This document shows, piece after piece, positions 17,364 to 25,380 of a DNA stretch of 57,057 nucleotides; the first letter of the stretch is position 1; each line of letters begins with the position of its first letter. A program made the translations under genes and the position numbers. The DNA comes from Bacteroidales bacterium. GTDB lineage: Bacteria; Bacteroidota; Bacteroidia; Bacteroidales; Tenuifilaceae. The notes below the pieces were generated by a model. The model ran no database searches. It worked only from the letters and a program-made list of their open reading frames with translations, and had not been told where the DNA came from. The DNA lies in contig JABFRB010000037.1 in assembly GCA_013141385.1 (NCBI GenBank), positions 1-57,057 of the forward strand. Direction: 5' to 3'.

Positions 17364-17909
17364 ATGACAGAAGAAATTATAATAGCAGGATTTGGCGGAC
17401 AAGGTGTTCTATCCATGGGTAAAATACTTGCCTATTCAGGAATTATGCAGGATCAGGAAGTATCCTGGATGCCTTCGTATGGCCCTGAAATGCGTGGTGG
17501 AACAGCCAACGTTACCGTAATCCTTAGCGATACTCGCATTAGCTCACCAATCCTTATGGAGTATGATACAGCCATTATACTTAACCAGCAATCAATGGAT
17601 AAGTTTGAGAAGTCTGTAAAAAAAGGTGGTACGTTAATTTATGATCCAAATGGTATTACCCGCCATCCAGATCGTAAGGATATAAAGATTTTCAAGGTTG
17701 AGGCTGCTGAAGAAGCCGCTAAAATGCAGAGCGCAAAATCATTTAACATGCTAGTACTTGGCGCTTTCCTTAAAATTAAACCCATTGTGAAGATGGATAA
17801 CGTTATTAAAGGTTTAAAGAAATCGCTCCCCGAAAGACATCACCATTTAATTCCAATGAATGAAAAAGCGATAACCCGTGGAATGGAAATAATTGTTGAA
17901 GTTAAATAG
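17364..17909 (+). CDS. 2-oxoacid:ferredoxin oxidoreductase, gamma subunit
   Basis: This 181-residue subunit is of the pyruvate/2-ketoisovalerate oxidoreductase gamma family, with the N-terminal GFGGQGVLSMGKIL glycine motif and the PEMRGGTANVTV block. It helps bind CoA and completes the four-subunit enzyme. A strong terminator 27 bp after the stop marks the end of the operon of aminotransferase plus delta, alpha, beta and gamma. Confidence 0.92.
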   Translation: MTEEIIIAGFGGQGVLSMGKILAYSGIMQDQEVSWMPSYGPEMRGGTANVTVILSDTRISSPILMEYDTAIILNQQSMDKFEKSVKKGGTLIYDPNGITRHPDRKDIKIFKVEAAEEAAKMQSAKSFNMLVLGAFLKIKPIVKMDNVIKGLKKSLPERHHHLIPMNEKAITRGMEIIVEVK

Positions 17910-17935
17910 TTGCCGACCACACATTTCTTTCAGAA

Positions 17936-17961
17936 AACCCTGCATTTATGCGGGGTTTTTT
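17936..17961 (+). terminator. Terminator of the oxidoreductase operon
   Basis: AACCCTGCA at 17936-17944 pairs with TGCGGGGTT at 17949-17957 (one G-T pair) around a TTTA loop. A run of six T overlaps the end of the stem (17956-17961). Confidence 0.85.
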
Positions 17962-18287
17962 GTTATGAAAAAAATTGAATGTTAAATGTTTTATTAATTC
18001 CAAAAATTTGAAAATAGATATAATTGTTTAACTTCGTTACTGGTTTTAAATACAGATTTTAATTTGAGGAATTGTATAGTAAACCTATCGAAGAATGCGA
18101 TTAAACAAAAATAAATGCAGCTAGTTGAAAAGTGAAAAAATTATTAGGGAATGGTTTGGCAGTGTGTTTGGATTTTTCAGGTTATATCAACGGTGCAATA
18201 ACGATGTGAATAAAAAAAATATTCTATAATTTTATAAATAGGAGATGATTTTTTAAATTAATAACTTTAGCTTTAAATTAAATCAAC
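17962..18287. other. AT-rich gap with no gene seen
   Basis: These 326 bp between the oxidoreductase terminator and the lipoprotein gene are AT-rich. No open frame, repeat or clear promoter box stands out. GGAG at 18241-18244 is too far from the ATG at 18288 to act as its ribosome binding site. Confidence 0.5.
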
Positions 18288-20048
18288 ATGAAGTATTTGA
18301 AAAATTTAGTAACAGTATCGTTTGCAATTACAATAGTTTTAGGTGCGTGTACAAAGGATGAATACGCTCTCAATAAAATGAACTCGAATGAACAGCACGG
18401 TAAAAAGAGTTCGATTGCACAACCAAGCGAAGGGCTTATGTCATTGGGTAATCAATTAGAAGACCCTTACGCCCTAAAGAACATGAAAAAAGCATATTCG
18501 AATTTGAAGGCTGCCAACCCCAGCTTGCCTGATGTTAATATTCAGCCAACACATTTATACATGCGTTTTTTACCCAGCACTGAGGAAGAATTGAGTTTGC
18601 TCAAATCTGATACTTCGTTGGTTCTGTATGATTACCCCTTGAACTTTGAAATTACCACTTCAGGTACATACTACCATGACCCATCAATACCCGAAACGGC
18701 TATAACCTGGCAGTACTGCGTTATACCCATTAAGCATAGCATTCCTAACGTTCCTCACGAATTGCTCTACGAGGTATATATCCCTGATGATGATATTGTC
18801 AACACAAAGGGTTCGCCAGAGGTAAATCAGCTTTTGCTCGACATGGAAACCGAATCCGTAAACTTAACTGGTAATATGCCTAAGGGTATATTACCATCCA
18901 AATGGACACCGAAAGGAACTATTCTGGTTTGGGACGATATTTTAACCACAACCACCTACACGCAAGTTTTTGACCACTGGGAGTACTACGATTGTAGCCA
19001 AGCTGCTCCTCTTCAACAAGCAAATGCAACAAATCCAGCAAAACATATAATGCAAATGGCTCCTGTTGATCCAATCGACCCAACACAATGTCAACGCGCA
19101 GTATATCGCACCGTGGCTACTACAACCCAAGGCCGATATATTCCTCTTGTAGGTGCCAGTGTTCATGCCCGATGGTTTGTTCATATTGAAACTGATTTGA
19201 CCGATGCCAATGGGTATTTCCAAACCAGCCGATTCAGGTATGAAGTTAACTATGCTATAAAGTGGGAAAGATCACACTACGACATTAGGAATGGAATGTT
19301 CTTGCAGGCATGGTATAATGGGCCCAAACAGAAAGGCGACTGGAATTTAAATATAAAAGGGGGCAAATCAATAATGTTTGCAACTATGCACCGTGCCGCT
19401 TGCAAACATTTTTATGGGGATAATCTAGGTCTAAACAGACCAACACTCAACTACGGAGGAAAAACAAAAATATGTTATAGGGATGGTGTGGGTACAGGTG
19501 TATTCTGGGGTGATTGGAGTACTTCTGGTATATTACCCGATATTCAGGTTTGGGGGAAGGATCAATATGGTTATAGACCTACACAAGAAATCTTTGGAAC
19601 AACCGCCCACGAACTTGGACATCAGGCACATTCCCAGAATCTAGGCAATATACAGTACTGGCAGGTATCAAAGATTATCTATGAGAGCTGGGCGGATGCC
19701 GTTGAGTGGGCACTATCGAATGATGAATACCATTACTGGGGGAATAGATTTGGTATTGCCGTGGGTATTAACTATAATCACCCTTATAACAAACATGATA
19801 TTTGGCCTTTTGTGGATGATAAAGCATATTCACCTATTTTTATTGACTTAATGGATGATAATAATCAGAGGACATTGAGTTCAAGACTTCCTAATGATTT
19901 AATTAAAGGTTATACCCTATCATATGTGAATTGGTATATTTTAAGGAATTCTTATGGCATAAGCAGTTTGTTCAATGAAGTTAAAAACCATAAGATTACG
20001 GGGGTAACAGATACTCAAATAAATGAACTGTTTGCTTTATATTGGTAA
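18288..20048 (+). CDS. Secreted lipoprotein with HExxH metallopeptidase signature
   Basis: This is a 586-residue protein with a lipoprotein signal peptide ending in the lipobox LGAC (about residues 18-21). Most of the chain is not recognised. Near the C-terminus is TTAHELGHQAHSQN (HELGH at 441-445), followed 20 residues later by ESWADAVEW with Glu466. That spacing fits a gluzincin-type zinc site, HExxH plus a downstream Glu. It is therefore probably an outer-membrane-anchored peptidase of unknown substrate. A small lipoprotein gene follows 64 bp downstream. The same two-gene order is repeated next door in decayed form (20653-21430), so the pair seems to be a unit. Confidence 0.75.
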   Translation: MKYLKNLVTVSFAITIVLGACTKDEYALNKMNSNEQHGKKSSIAQPSEGLMSLGNQLEDPYALKNMKKAYSNLKAANPSLPDVNIQPTHLYMRFLPSTEEELSLLKSDTSLVLYDYPLNFEITTSGTYYHDPSIPETAITWQYCVIPIKHSIPNVPHELLYEVYIPDDDIVNTKGSPEVNQLLLDMETESVNLTGNMPKGILPSKWTPKGTILVWDDILTTTTYTQVFDHWEYYDCSQAAPLQQANATNPAKHIMQMAPVDPIDPTQCQRAVYRTVATTTQGRYIPLVGASVHARWFVHIETDLTDANGYFQTSRFRYEVNYAIKWERSHYDIRNGMFLQAWYNGPKQKGDWNLNIKGGKSIMFATMHRAACKHFYGDNLGLNRPTLNYGGKTKICYRDGVGTGVFWGDWSTSGILPDIQVWGKDQYGYRPTQEIFGTTAHELGHQAHSQNLGNIQYWQVSKIIYESWADAVEWALSNDEYHYWGNRFGIAVGINYNHPYNKHDIWPFVDDKAYSPIFIDLMDDNNQRTLSSRLPNDLIKGYTLSYVNWYILRNSYGISSLFNEVKNHKITGVTDTQINELFALYW

Positions 20049-20112
20049 TAATTAATTCGAACACATCAAATGCATTATGCATTTGACGGTTTCTCAATAA
20101 AAATATAAAATT

Positions 20113-20562
20113 ATGAAACGTTTAATAGTAATTATAATAAGTATAATTGGCACAATAACTTTATCTTGCATAAAGGAGTATGAAACCTCAATTGATTTTT
20201 GTGTGAAAAATGCTTCTGGACATGATGTGAGTTTGTTTGTATCCAAATCAGATATTGAATTTGGTCATATTACTGACACTATCCTTGCGATACCAAATGA
20301 AGCAGAGTTTGTTTATAACCACTCAGAGAAAGGGAAGGGAAGTGGTGAATACGTTTTTCCCTTTGGATTTCATTCTGATTCTGCCTGTATTACCTTTGAT
20401 GATGGTTTACGATTGATTTACCTAAGAGAAGACATTGTTCCACGGAATATTTTGCACAAAGAGAGTTACATAGGTGGAAAGGTGAGCGAAAGGCATGGTC
20501 TTTACCACTACCAATACACTTACACCATCACTGAGGCTGATTATATTAATGCAGAAAAATAA
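20113..20562 (+). CDS. Small lipoprotein, copy 1 of a paralogous pair
   Basis: This 149-residue protein has a short hydrophobic signal and lipobox (TITLSC, Cys at about 19). The mature part is beta-rich, with a conserved tail DGLRLIYLREDIVPRNIL...GGKV...YTITEADYINAEK. The paralogue at 21002 shares the same tail. No known domain is recognised. It follows the metallopeptidase-like gene in the same direction, so a partner role such as inhibitor, immunity or anchoring is possible but unproven. Confidence 0.75.
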   Translation: MKRLIVIIISIIGTITLSCIKEYETSIDFCVKNASGHDVSLFVSKSDIEFGHITDTILAIPNEAEFVYNHSEKGKGSGEYVFPFGFHSDSACITFDDGLRLIYLREDIVPRNILHKESYIGGKVSERHGLYHYQYTYTITEADYINAEK

Positions 20563-20652
20563 TTAACTGAACACAGCCGAAGTTAAATTTAAACTGGGTT
20601 GAAATAAAGATAGGGAAGTAAACCCTGATAATTAGGATTTGCATTCCGAGTT

Positions 20653-20939
20653 TCTGTTAATTATAATCATATTTATAATACTCATAGTAGTTGGTCTTTT
20701 GTAAAAGACAAAGCATATTCTCCTATATTTATTGATTAAATTGACAATGTTAGTCAAAGAACGTCTTATGGTTCAGGTTATCCCAATGATTTGATTCAGG
20801 GTATACCCTTTCATACATTAATGCTTATATACTCAGGAATTCGTATGGATTAAGCAGTTTGCGTGATCAAATCAAGAATCATAAAATTGCAGGGGTAACA
20901 GATGCTAAGATCGATGAACTATTTGCGTTATACTGGTAA
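20653..20939 (+). pseudogene. Decayed C-terminal copy of the HExxH lipoprotein
   Basis: Translation of this stretch matches the last ~95 residues of the gene at 18288. NYNH, then DKAYSPIFID, then PNDLI and NSYGLSSL, then NHKIAGVTDAKIDELFALYW and TAA at 20937-20939 are all recognisable. It carries an in-frame TAA after SPIFID (about 20736). A one-base deletion near 20801 is also visible (CAGGGTATACC against AAAGGTTATACC in the intact gene). The N-terminal 490 residues are missing. It lies between the two small lipoprotein genes and marks a tandem duplication of the gene pair. Confidence 0.85.
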
Positions 20940-21001
20940 CTAAAAGTCAAGATAATTATTCATTATTAAGCAAGTTTGGTGTTTAACTCAATTTTTTAAG
21001 C

Positions 21002-21430
21002 ATGAAAAAACTATTTCTTCTATTAATTTTAGTTTGTTGTTTTTATTCATCGTGTCGCGATCATGGTACTTTGACTATTTTTTATGTAAATAATATTTCA
21101 AATCATGATGTCGAAATTTCTGTTTTTAATGCTGAAATTCAGTCAAGAGGCGGTGCTATAGATACAACCTATGTTATACCTAAGAATGGAAGGATTGAAG
21201 ATAGGGTTTCAACGAAAGGGGACAATGATTTTAGTTATTTTCCTTTTGGTAACCCTGATTCAGCAATTATTGTCTTTGACAATAGTTTAAGAATTATTTA
21301 CAGGCGAAATGATTCAAATCCTAGGAATATTCTAAAGATTGATAGTTACAGTGGTGGAAAAGTGGATGACGGTTTATATGAATTTTATTATTCTATAACA
21401 GAGGAGGATTACAATAAGGCAGAAAAATAA
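21002..21430 (+). CDS. Small lipoprotein, copy 2
   Basis: This 142-residue paralogue of the 20113 product has a signal peptide with lipobox (FYSSC, Cys about 18). The conserved blocks are FPFGNPDSAIIVFDNSLRII, SNPRNIL, DSYSGGKV and YSITEEDYNKAEK. It is intact although its upstream partner has decayed. Identity with copy 1 is moderate, so the duplication is not recent. A terminator follows at 21508. Confidence 0.72.
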   Translation: MKKLFLLLILVCCFYSSCRDHGTLTIFYVNNISNHDVEISVFNAEIQSRGGAIDTTYVIPKNGRIEDRVSTKGDNDFSYFPFGNPDSAIIVFDNSLRIIYRRNDSNPRNILKIDSYSGGKVDDGLYEFYYSITEEDYNKAEK

Positions 21431-21460
21431 TTAACTGAACACAATCGAGTAGGCTAAAAA

Positions 21461-21533
21461 CCTATCCGAGAGTTCCCGTCAAATCCGATATAGAAAAACC
21501 GAATGTTGAGCTGGATCTTTGATCCGGCTCTTT
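21461..21533. repeat. 73-bp identical direct repeat, copy 1 (carries a terminator)
   Basis: Positions 21461-21533 are identical to 22511-22583. The shared block starts CCTATCCGAGAGTTCCCGTC and ends in a terminator hairpin. Weaker relatives occur at about 31150-31215 and 38400-38470. The following 21550-21589 stretch (TTTAAATTTAATTTGC...) recurs at 31238-31276. Confidence 0.8.
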
Positions 21534-21534
21534 T
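21508..21534 (+). terminator. Terminator in the 73-bp repeat, copy 1
   Basis: GAGCTGGATC (21508-21517) pairs with GATCCGGCTC (21521-21530; one G-T pair) around TTT and is followed by TTTT. It follows the second small lipoprotein gene. Confidence 0.75.
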
Positions 21535-21707
21535 CTATTAATAGGGTTTTAATTCCGTTTAAATTTAATTTGCTAAATTCGGCTTTGAAGGCTATGCCTA
21601 CATAATAAAAAATATAGGAAACTCCTTACACAAATTGTCCAAATTGTATTAACGTGAATTTTAGAATAGGTCACTAGAATGTTCTGTAATTCTATAGAGG
21701 GATAACC

Positions 21708-21818
21708 CAATGCTGATTTTAAAAAGAACTATATTTGTATAAGGATGTAAAAAGTCAGGTCTATTCATCTATTCTTTGGTGGATAGGTCTGGGGGAATTA
21801 GACATGTAAACGAGTTGT
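21708..21818. repeat. 110-bp repeat upstream of a cassette-like gene, copy 1
   Basis: This stretch matches 32133-32242 over about 110 bp with few changes (shared AACTATATTTGTATAAGGAT and GGGGGAATTAGACA). Both copies lie 60-80 bp before a small gene and run into the GTT core of a cassette-like unit: GTTGTGCGCA at 21814 and GTTAGGCAAC at 32238. They contain a TATATTTG box. They may be the inter-cassette recombination site, a shared promoter, or both. Confidence 0.7.
21730..21737 (+). promoter_or_regulatory. Possible Bacteroidota -7 box (TATATTTG)
   Basis: TATATTTG fits the Bacteroidota TAnnTTTG consensus and lies in the repeated block upstream of the 21876 gene. No clear -33 TTTG partner is seen at the right distance, so the call is tentative. 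Confidence 0.35.
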
Positions 21819-22484
21819 GCGCAACTAAAGATGACAAAACGAAACGACTTAACTAATTAAAATATTTGATACTTTATGACTAAAATTCTTAAAACCACAT
21901 TGATTTTCACTCTTGTATTAATGACATTTTTTCAAAATTTACATAGTCAAGATTTCACCAAAAATAGCATCAAACTTGGATTTGGAATAGGCGCTTCAAT
22001 GGGCTATAATACAGACGGATTAGGATTTATTTATTCAGTTGGATACCAACGTGAGATTTGGAGAGATAGATTAAGGTTTAGCCCTAATTTTAGTATAGGA
22101 CATTACAGTTCAAAATTCATCAATGATGCAAGAGACCAGTATTTCAATTCTATAAACCTTGAAACGAATTTATTTTTCGATTTGATTAAAATTAGGGCAT
22201 TCTCTATAGTTATTGGAACAGGTGCATTAATAAATAACTCAAGAGGATTAATTGGAACAGGAGGAAGACCTGACTATGGTTCTACAGAGCAGATTTATTC
22301 TGAGTATTTGAGTGATTTCCATTTTGGAGGATATATTGGAGGAGGTTTTAGAATTAATTCACCAGATAGTCGAACAGCAATTAATATAATGCCAATTAAT
22401 ATTCATTTTGGAAATAAATATTTCATGGAACAACATGTGAAAATAGAATTTGATATTAAGTTTTAATAATTAGCTGCACACAAC
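21814..22484 (+). repeat. Cassette-like unit with complementary ends (21876 gene)
   Basis: GTTGTGCGCA at 21814-21823 and TGCACACAAC at 22475-22484 are reverse complements at 9 of 10 positions. They bracket the 21876-22466 gene; the right end lies 8 bp after its stop codon. In integron cassettes the 5' core (GTTRRRY) and the R'' site at the 3' end are complementary in just this way. Confidence 0.45.
21876..22466 (+). CDS. Secreted beta-barrel-like protein of unknown function
   Basis: This 196-residue protein has a signal peptide (TLIFTLVLMTFFQNLHSQ). The mature part has alternating hydrophobic/polar beta strands and ends in a phenylalanine (KIEFDIKF), as outer-membrane barrels of about 8 strands do. 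No specific family is recognised. It stands alone between repeats and forms the cargo of a cassette-like unit. Confidence 0.72.
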   Translation: MTKILKTTLIFTLVLMTFFQNLHSQDFTKNSIKLGFGIGASMGYNTDGLGFIYSVGYQREIWRDRLRFSPNFSIGHYSSKFINDARDQYFNSINLETNLFFDLIKIRAFSIVIGTGALINNSRGLIGTGGRPDYGSTEQIYSEYLSDFHFGGYIGGGFRINSPDSRTAINIMPINIHFGNKYFMEQHVKIEFDIKF

Positions 22485-22816
22485 AGTGTAGACAGTCGGT
22501 ATTCTAAAAGCCTATCCGAGAGTTCCCGTCAAATCCGATATAGAAAAACCGAATGTTGAGCTGGATCTTTGATCCGGCTCTTTGCTACTATTAGGATTTT
22601 GAATCCTAGTTACTGTTCAAGTTTTGCAAATTGGTAAAATAAGTTGTATTAATTGAGTTGTTATAGACAGGTGTAAACCAAGTTTATTATTTTTGTTTTA
22701 GTTAATTCTATTGTGGATAAAATTGATAAAAAGGTAATTATATTTTTAACATTAATATAGAATGTATTAATTATTCTTAATTTTGATTCTCAAATAAGAA
22801 CTTAAAAAATTTGACA
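22467..22816. other. Inter-gene region with repeat, terminator and core-like sites
   Basis: This 350-bp gap holds the R''-like TGCACACAAC (22475-22484), the second copy of the 73-bp repeat (22511-22583) with its terminator hairpin, and a GTTGTATTAA core-like sequence at 22643. The last 170 bp are AT-rich with no gene. Confidence 0.6.
22558..22583 (+). terminator. Terminator in the 73-bp repeat, copy 2
   Basis: This is the same hairpin as at 21508 (GAGCTGGATC / GATCCGGCTC), here followed by only TTT and then G, so probably weaker. It lies after the 21876 gene. Confidence 0.6.
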
Positions 22817-24010
22817 ATGAATGACAATGAATTGATTTTTGATGATCAATTAAATATAGAATCAGAAGAAGAAAGTTCAGAAGAGGATTACTCTGAAGAT
22901 TTTCAAATAGATGAATATGAGTTGACCTCTAGCCCCAACGACTTTAATATTATGACAATAAACAGTTTCATTGAGTCGGGAGCAATTATTATACCTGGTT
23001 TTCAGAGAAATTTTGTATGGGACATTAAAAGGGCTTCAAAATTAATTGAATCAATAATTTTAGGACTTCCAGTTCCTCAAATATTTTTATATGAAGAGGC
23101 TAAAAATAAATTTTTAGTAATGGATGGACAACAAAGATTGATGACGATTTTTTATTTTATAAAACAAAAATTTCCAAAGAGAGAGAGAAGAACTGAACTA
23201 AGAGAGATTTTTTCTAAGAACGGAAATATTCCCGATGAAATCCTTTTTGATGAGGAATATTTTACAACCTTTAAGTTAAGTTTATCAAAAACAAAGGAAC
23301 GTCATAAAAATAAATTTAATGGTTTAACATACAAAACTCTCGGAGAATATCGCACTCAATTTGAATTAAGACCAATTAGAAATGTTATTGTTAAACAAAA
23401 TGTTCCAAAAGATGATAATTCTTCTGTTTTTGAAATTTTCAATAGGCTTAATTCAGGCGGTATAAATTTGACACCACAGGAAATAAGAGGTAGTCTTTAT
23501 CATTCAAAGTTCTATGATTTATTATATAAACTAAATTTAGAGCCAGTCTGGAGAAAGTTATTAAGAACCGAGGCTCCTGATTTACACATGAGAGATGTTG
23601 AGTTATTACTCAGAGGTTTTGCTATGATGATTGATGGAGATAATTATTTTTCTTCACTTGCTAAATTCCTTAATGATTTTTCAAATAAAATGAAAAAAAT
23701 CACACCTGATAAGATCATTTTTTACGAATCTTACTTTAAATCTTTCCTTGAACATTGTTCAGAATTACCTGAAGAAACATTTATTAATAAAAAAACAAAA
23801 CGTTTTAATACTTTTCTGTTTGAAGCCATTTTATTTGCAACCTCAATAGATAAGATTAACAACAATCAATTATATTCAGGAAAAATAGATCTTTCGAAAA
23901 TTAAACTCATGGAATCGGATAGTGAATTTAATGAATTCTCAATTGCAGGAACCACAAATAAATCTAGTGTTGTAAAAAGATTAGAAATTGCAAAAAAGTA
24001 TTTTATTTAA
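22817..24010 (+). CDS. DUF262 (GmrSD N-terminal-like) protein
   Basis: This 397-residue cytoplasmic protein has an acidic N-terminal tail (residues 1-40) followed by a DUF262 domain. The motifs are PGFQRNFVWDIKRASKLIES, GLPVPQIFLYE and the nucleotide-type box VMDGQQRL. FNRLNSGGINLTPQEIRG is also typical. DUF262 is the N-terminal half of the type IV restriction enzyme GmrSD and occurs in many anti-phage proteins. The HNH-type DUF1524 half is absent. A HEPN gene follows 3 bp downstream, so the two probably act together. The ATG at 22817 is preferred over TTG at 22811. Confidence 0.85.
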   Translation: MNDNELIFDDQLNIESEEESSEEDYSEDFQIDEYELTSSPNDFNIMTINSFIESGAIIIPGFQRNFVWDIKRASKLIESIILGLPVPQIFLYEEAKNKFLVMDGQQRLMTIFYFIKQKFPKRERRTELREIFSKNGNIPDEILFDEEYFTTFKLSLSKTKERHKNKFNGLTYKTLGEYRTQFELRPIRNVIVKQNVPKDDNSSVFEIFNRLNSGGINLTPQEIRGSLYHSKFYDLLYKLNLEPVWRKLLRTEAPDLHMRDVELLLRGFAMMIDGDNYFSSLAKFLNDFSNKMKKITPDKIIFYESYFKSFLEHCSELPEETFINKKTKRFNTFLFEAILFATSIDKINNNQLYSGKIDLSKIKLMESDSEFNEFSIAGTTNKSSVVKRLEIAKKYFI

Positions 24011-24013
24011 AAT

Positions 24014-24544
24014 ATGGAAAAAACAATAGTTGATATTTTATATGAAGACTTTTTAAACCTAAATCAATTTCTTATTAAAAATGAAGAGCCATCATTTACT
24101 GTATTAATTGATGATCATTTTAGAAAATCTTTATTATTAAGTTCTGCGAGTTTTTTTGAATATCAAATTTGCAATATTCTGACAGAATATTTTCATAACA
24201 CCACTAATTCAAATTTAATAATCACTTCTTTCTTAAAAAACAAAGCAATATCTAGGCAATATCATACTTTTTTTTGTTGGGATGCCGCTAATGCAAACAA
24301 TTTTTTTGCATTATTCGGTGAAAAATTTAAAAATCATATGACTGCTATAATTAAAGATAATGAAAAACTTGAATCATCAATTAAAGACTTTATGGAAATC
24401 GGGAGAGAAAGAAATAGACTGGTTCATCAAAACTATGCGAATTATACTATTGAAAAAACAGTTGACGAAATTTTTAATTTATTTAAATCTGCTCAGTATT
24501 TCATGGAAATATTTAATGTGAATATTAATTCAGTTTCGAATTAA
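24014..24544 (+). CDS. HEPN-domain protein, MAE_28990/MAE_18760-like
   Basis: This 176-residue all-alpha protein ends in a HEPN signature, GRERNRLVHQNYANYTIE. It contains R-x4-H (RNRLVH), the ribonuclease motif of toxic HEPN proteins. The N-terminal LLLSSASFFEYQICNIL segment matches the RiboL-PSP-HEPN type. It is coupled to the DUF262 gene (3-bp gap). The pair resembles reported DUF262 + HEPN combinations in defence islands or toxin-antitoxin loci. That role is inferred from context. Confidence 0.8.
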   Translation: MEKTIVDILYEDFLNLNQFLIKNEEPSFTVLIDDHFRKSLLLSSASFFEYQICNILTEYFHNTTNSNLIITSFLKNKAISRQYHTFFCWDAANANNFFALFGEKFKNHMTAIIKDNEKLESSIKDFMEIGRERNRLVHQNYANYTIEKTVDEIFNLFKSAQYFMEIFNVNINSVSN

Positions 24545-24548
24545 AAGG

Positions 24549-24673
24549 AATACAATTAGCATATATAATACACGGTTGTGATTTAGCAGGGGTAGATAAG
24601 CAAGTTTTTAGTAATTTGGTAAAAGTTAGACTGGAGAAAGAGACACTACTTCGAACTCCCTAGCGTTTATTCG
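24549..24673. repeat. attC-like inter-gene site
   Basis: The site runs from AATACAAT (R''-like, 24549) to a GTTTATTCGC core at 24664. The right arm GGAGAAAGAGACACTACTTC followed by GAACTCCCTAGCG closely follows the arm at 54611-54642 (GGGACAGAGACGCTGCTTC, then TAACTCCCCAACGC). It is therefore a member of the same repeat family. Confidence 0.5.
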
Positions 24674-24739
24674 CAACAAATGTAGAGAGTCATAAAATAA
24701 AACCTCAAACAAAGTTATCTTCTTTGCAAGAATTAGAAA

Positions 24740-25255
24740 ATGAAAAAAATAATTCCAACACTAGCCCTATTGATAATATTAGATATTTCAGTGTACTCAC
24801 AAATTGTGTATTCAAGAAAAGTTGAAACAGGATATTTGAAATTTCTTGGTACTACAGTTCAGGTTGACCCGGGACCCACTTGGAGAGGATATAATTTAGA
24901 CAAAAAACAAAATGGAATTGATCTTAATCTTATTAATGGAATAAAACTGAAAGAAAAGTTATTCTTAGGGCTCGGGTTTGGATATCTAAACTTTGAAGGA
25001 ATTAATGGATTTTCTATTTTCTCAGACCTCGAATTCTTGACATTAAAAACGAAGTTAACGCCATTACTAAACCTGAAAATTGGATATAATCACATATGGA
25101 ATCAATATGAAAATGGAAAAGGAAGTGCGACTGTGGAACTAGGCACAGGGTTAGCTTATAAACTGAAAGAGAAACTTAATATTTATGTGCAATTTGGATT
25201 TTTAATGACACAACAATCATTGTTGATGCCGATCCGAATTGGGGTAAACTTTTAG
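24740..25255 (+). CDS. Small secreted beta-barrel-like protein
   Basis: This 171-residue protein has a signal peptide (TLALLIILDISVYSQ). The rest has alternating beta strands (LKEKLFLGLGFGYLNFEG, TKLTPLLNLKIGYNHIW, KEKLNIYVQFGF) and ends in GVNF with a C-terminal phenylalanine, as in small outer-membrane barrels. Function unknown. It lies just left of the 468-bp direct repeat. Confidence 0.7.
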   Translation: MKKIIPTLALLIILDISVYSQIVYSRKVETGYLKFLGTTVQVDPGPTWRGYNLDKKQNGIDLNLINGIKLKEKLFLGLGFGYLNFEGINGFSIFSDLEFLTLKTKLTPLLNLKIGYNHIWNQYENGKGSATVELGTGLAYKLKEKLNIYVQFGFLMTQQSLLMPIRIGVNF

Positions 25256-25348
25256 GAATTTATAGATATACATAATTTATACCCCGTTCTGAGGCTTTAG
25301 CTTCAACTTTTCTATTCCGCTAAACGTTGCCTTCACAGCTCTTAAACA

Positions 25349-25374
25349 ACAAAAAACCCTGCTTTCGCAGGGTT
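25349..25374 (-). terminator. Terminator (minus strand), left copy
   Basis: AACCCTGC (25355-25362) pairs with GCAGGGTT (25367-25374) around TTTC. On the minus strand the hairpin is followed by TTTTTTGTTG. It belongs to the truncated gene copy at 25381. Confidence 0.8.
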
Positions 25375-25380
25375 CATTCA

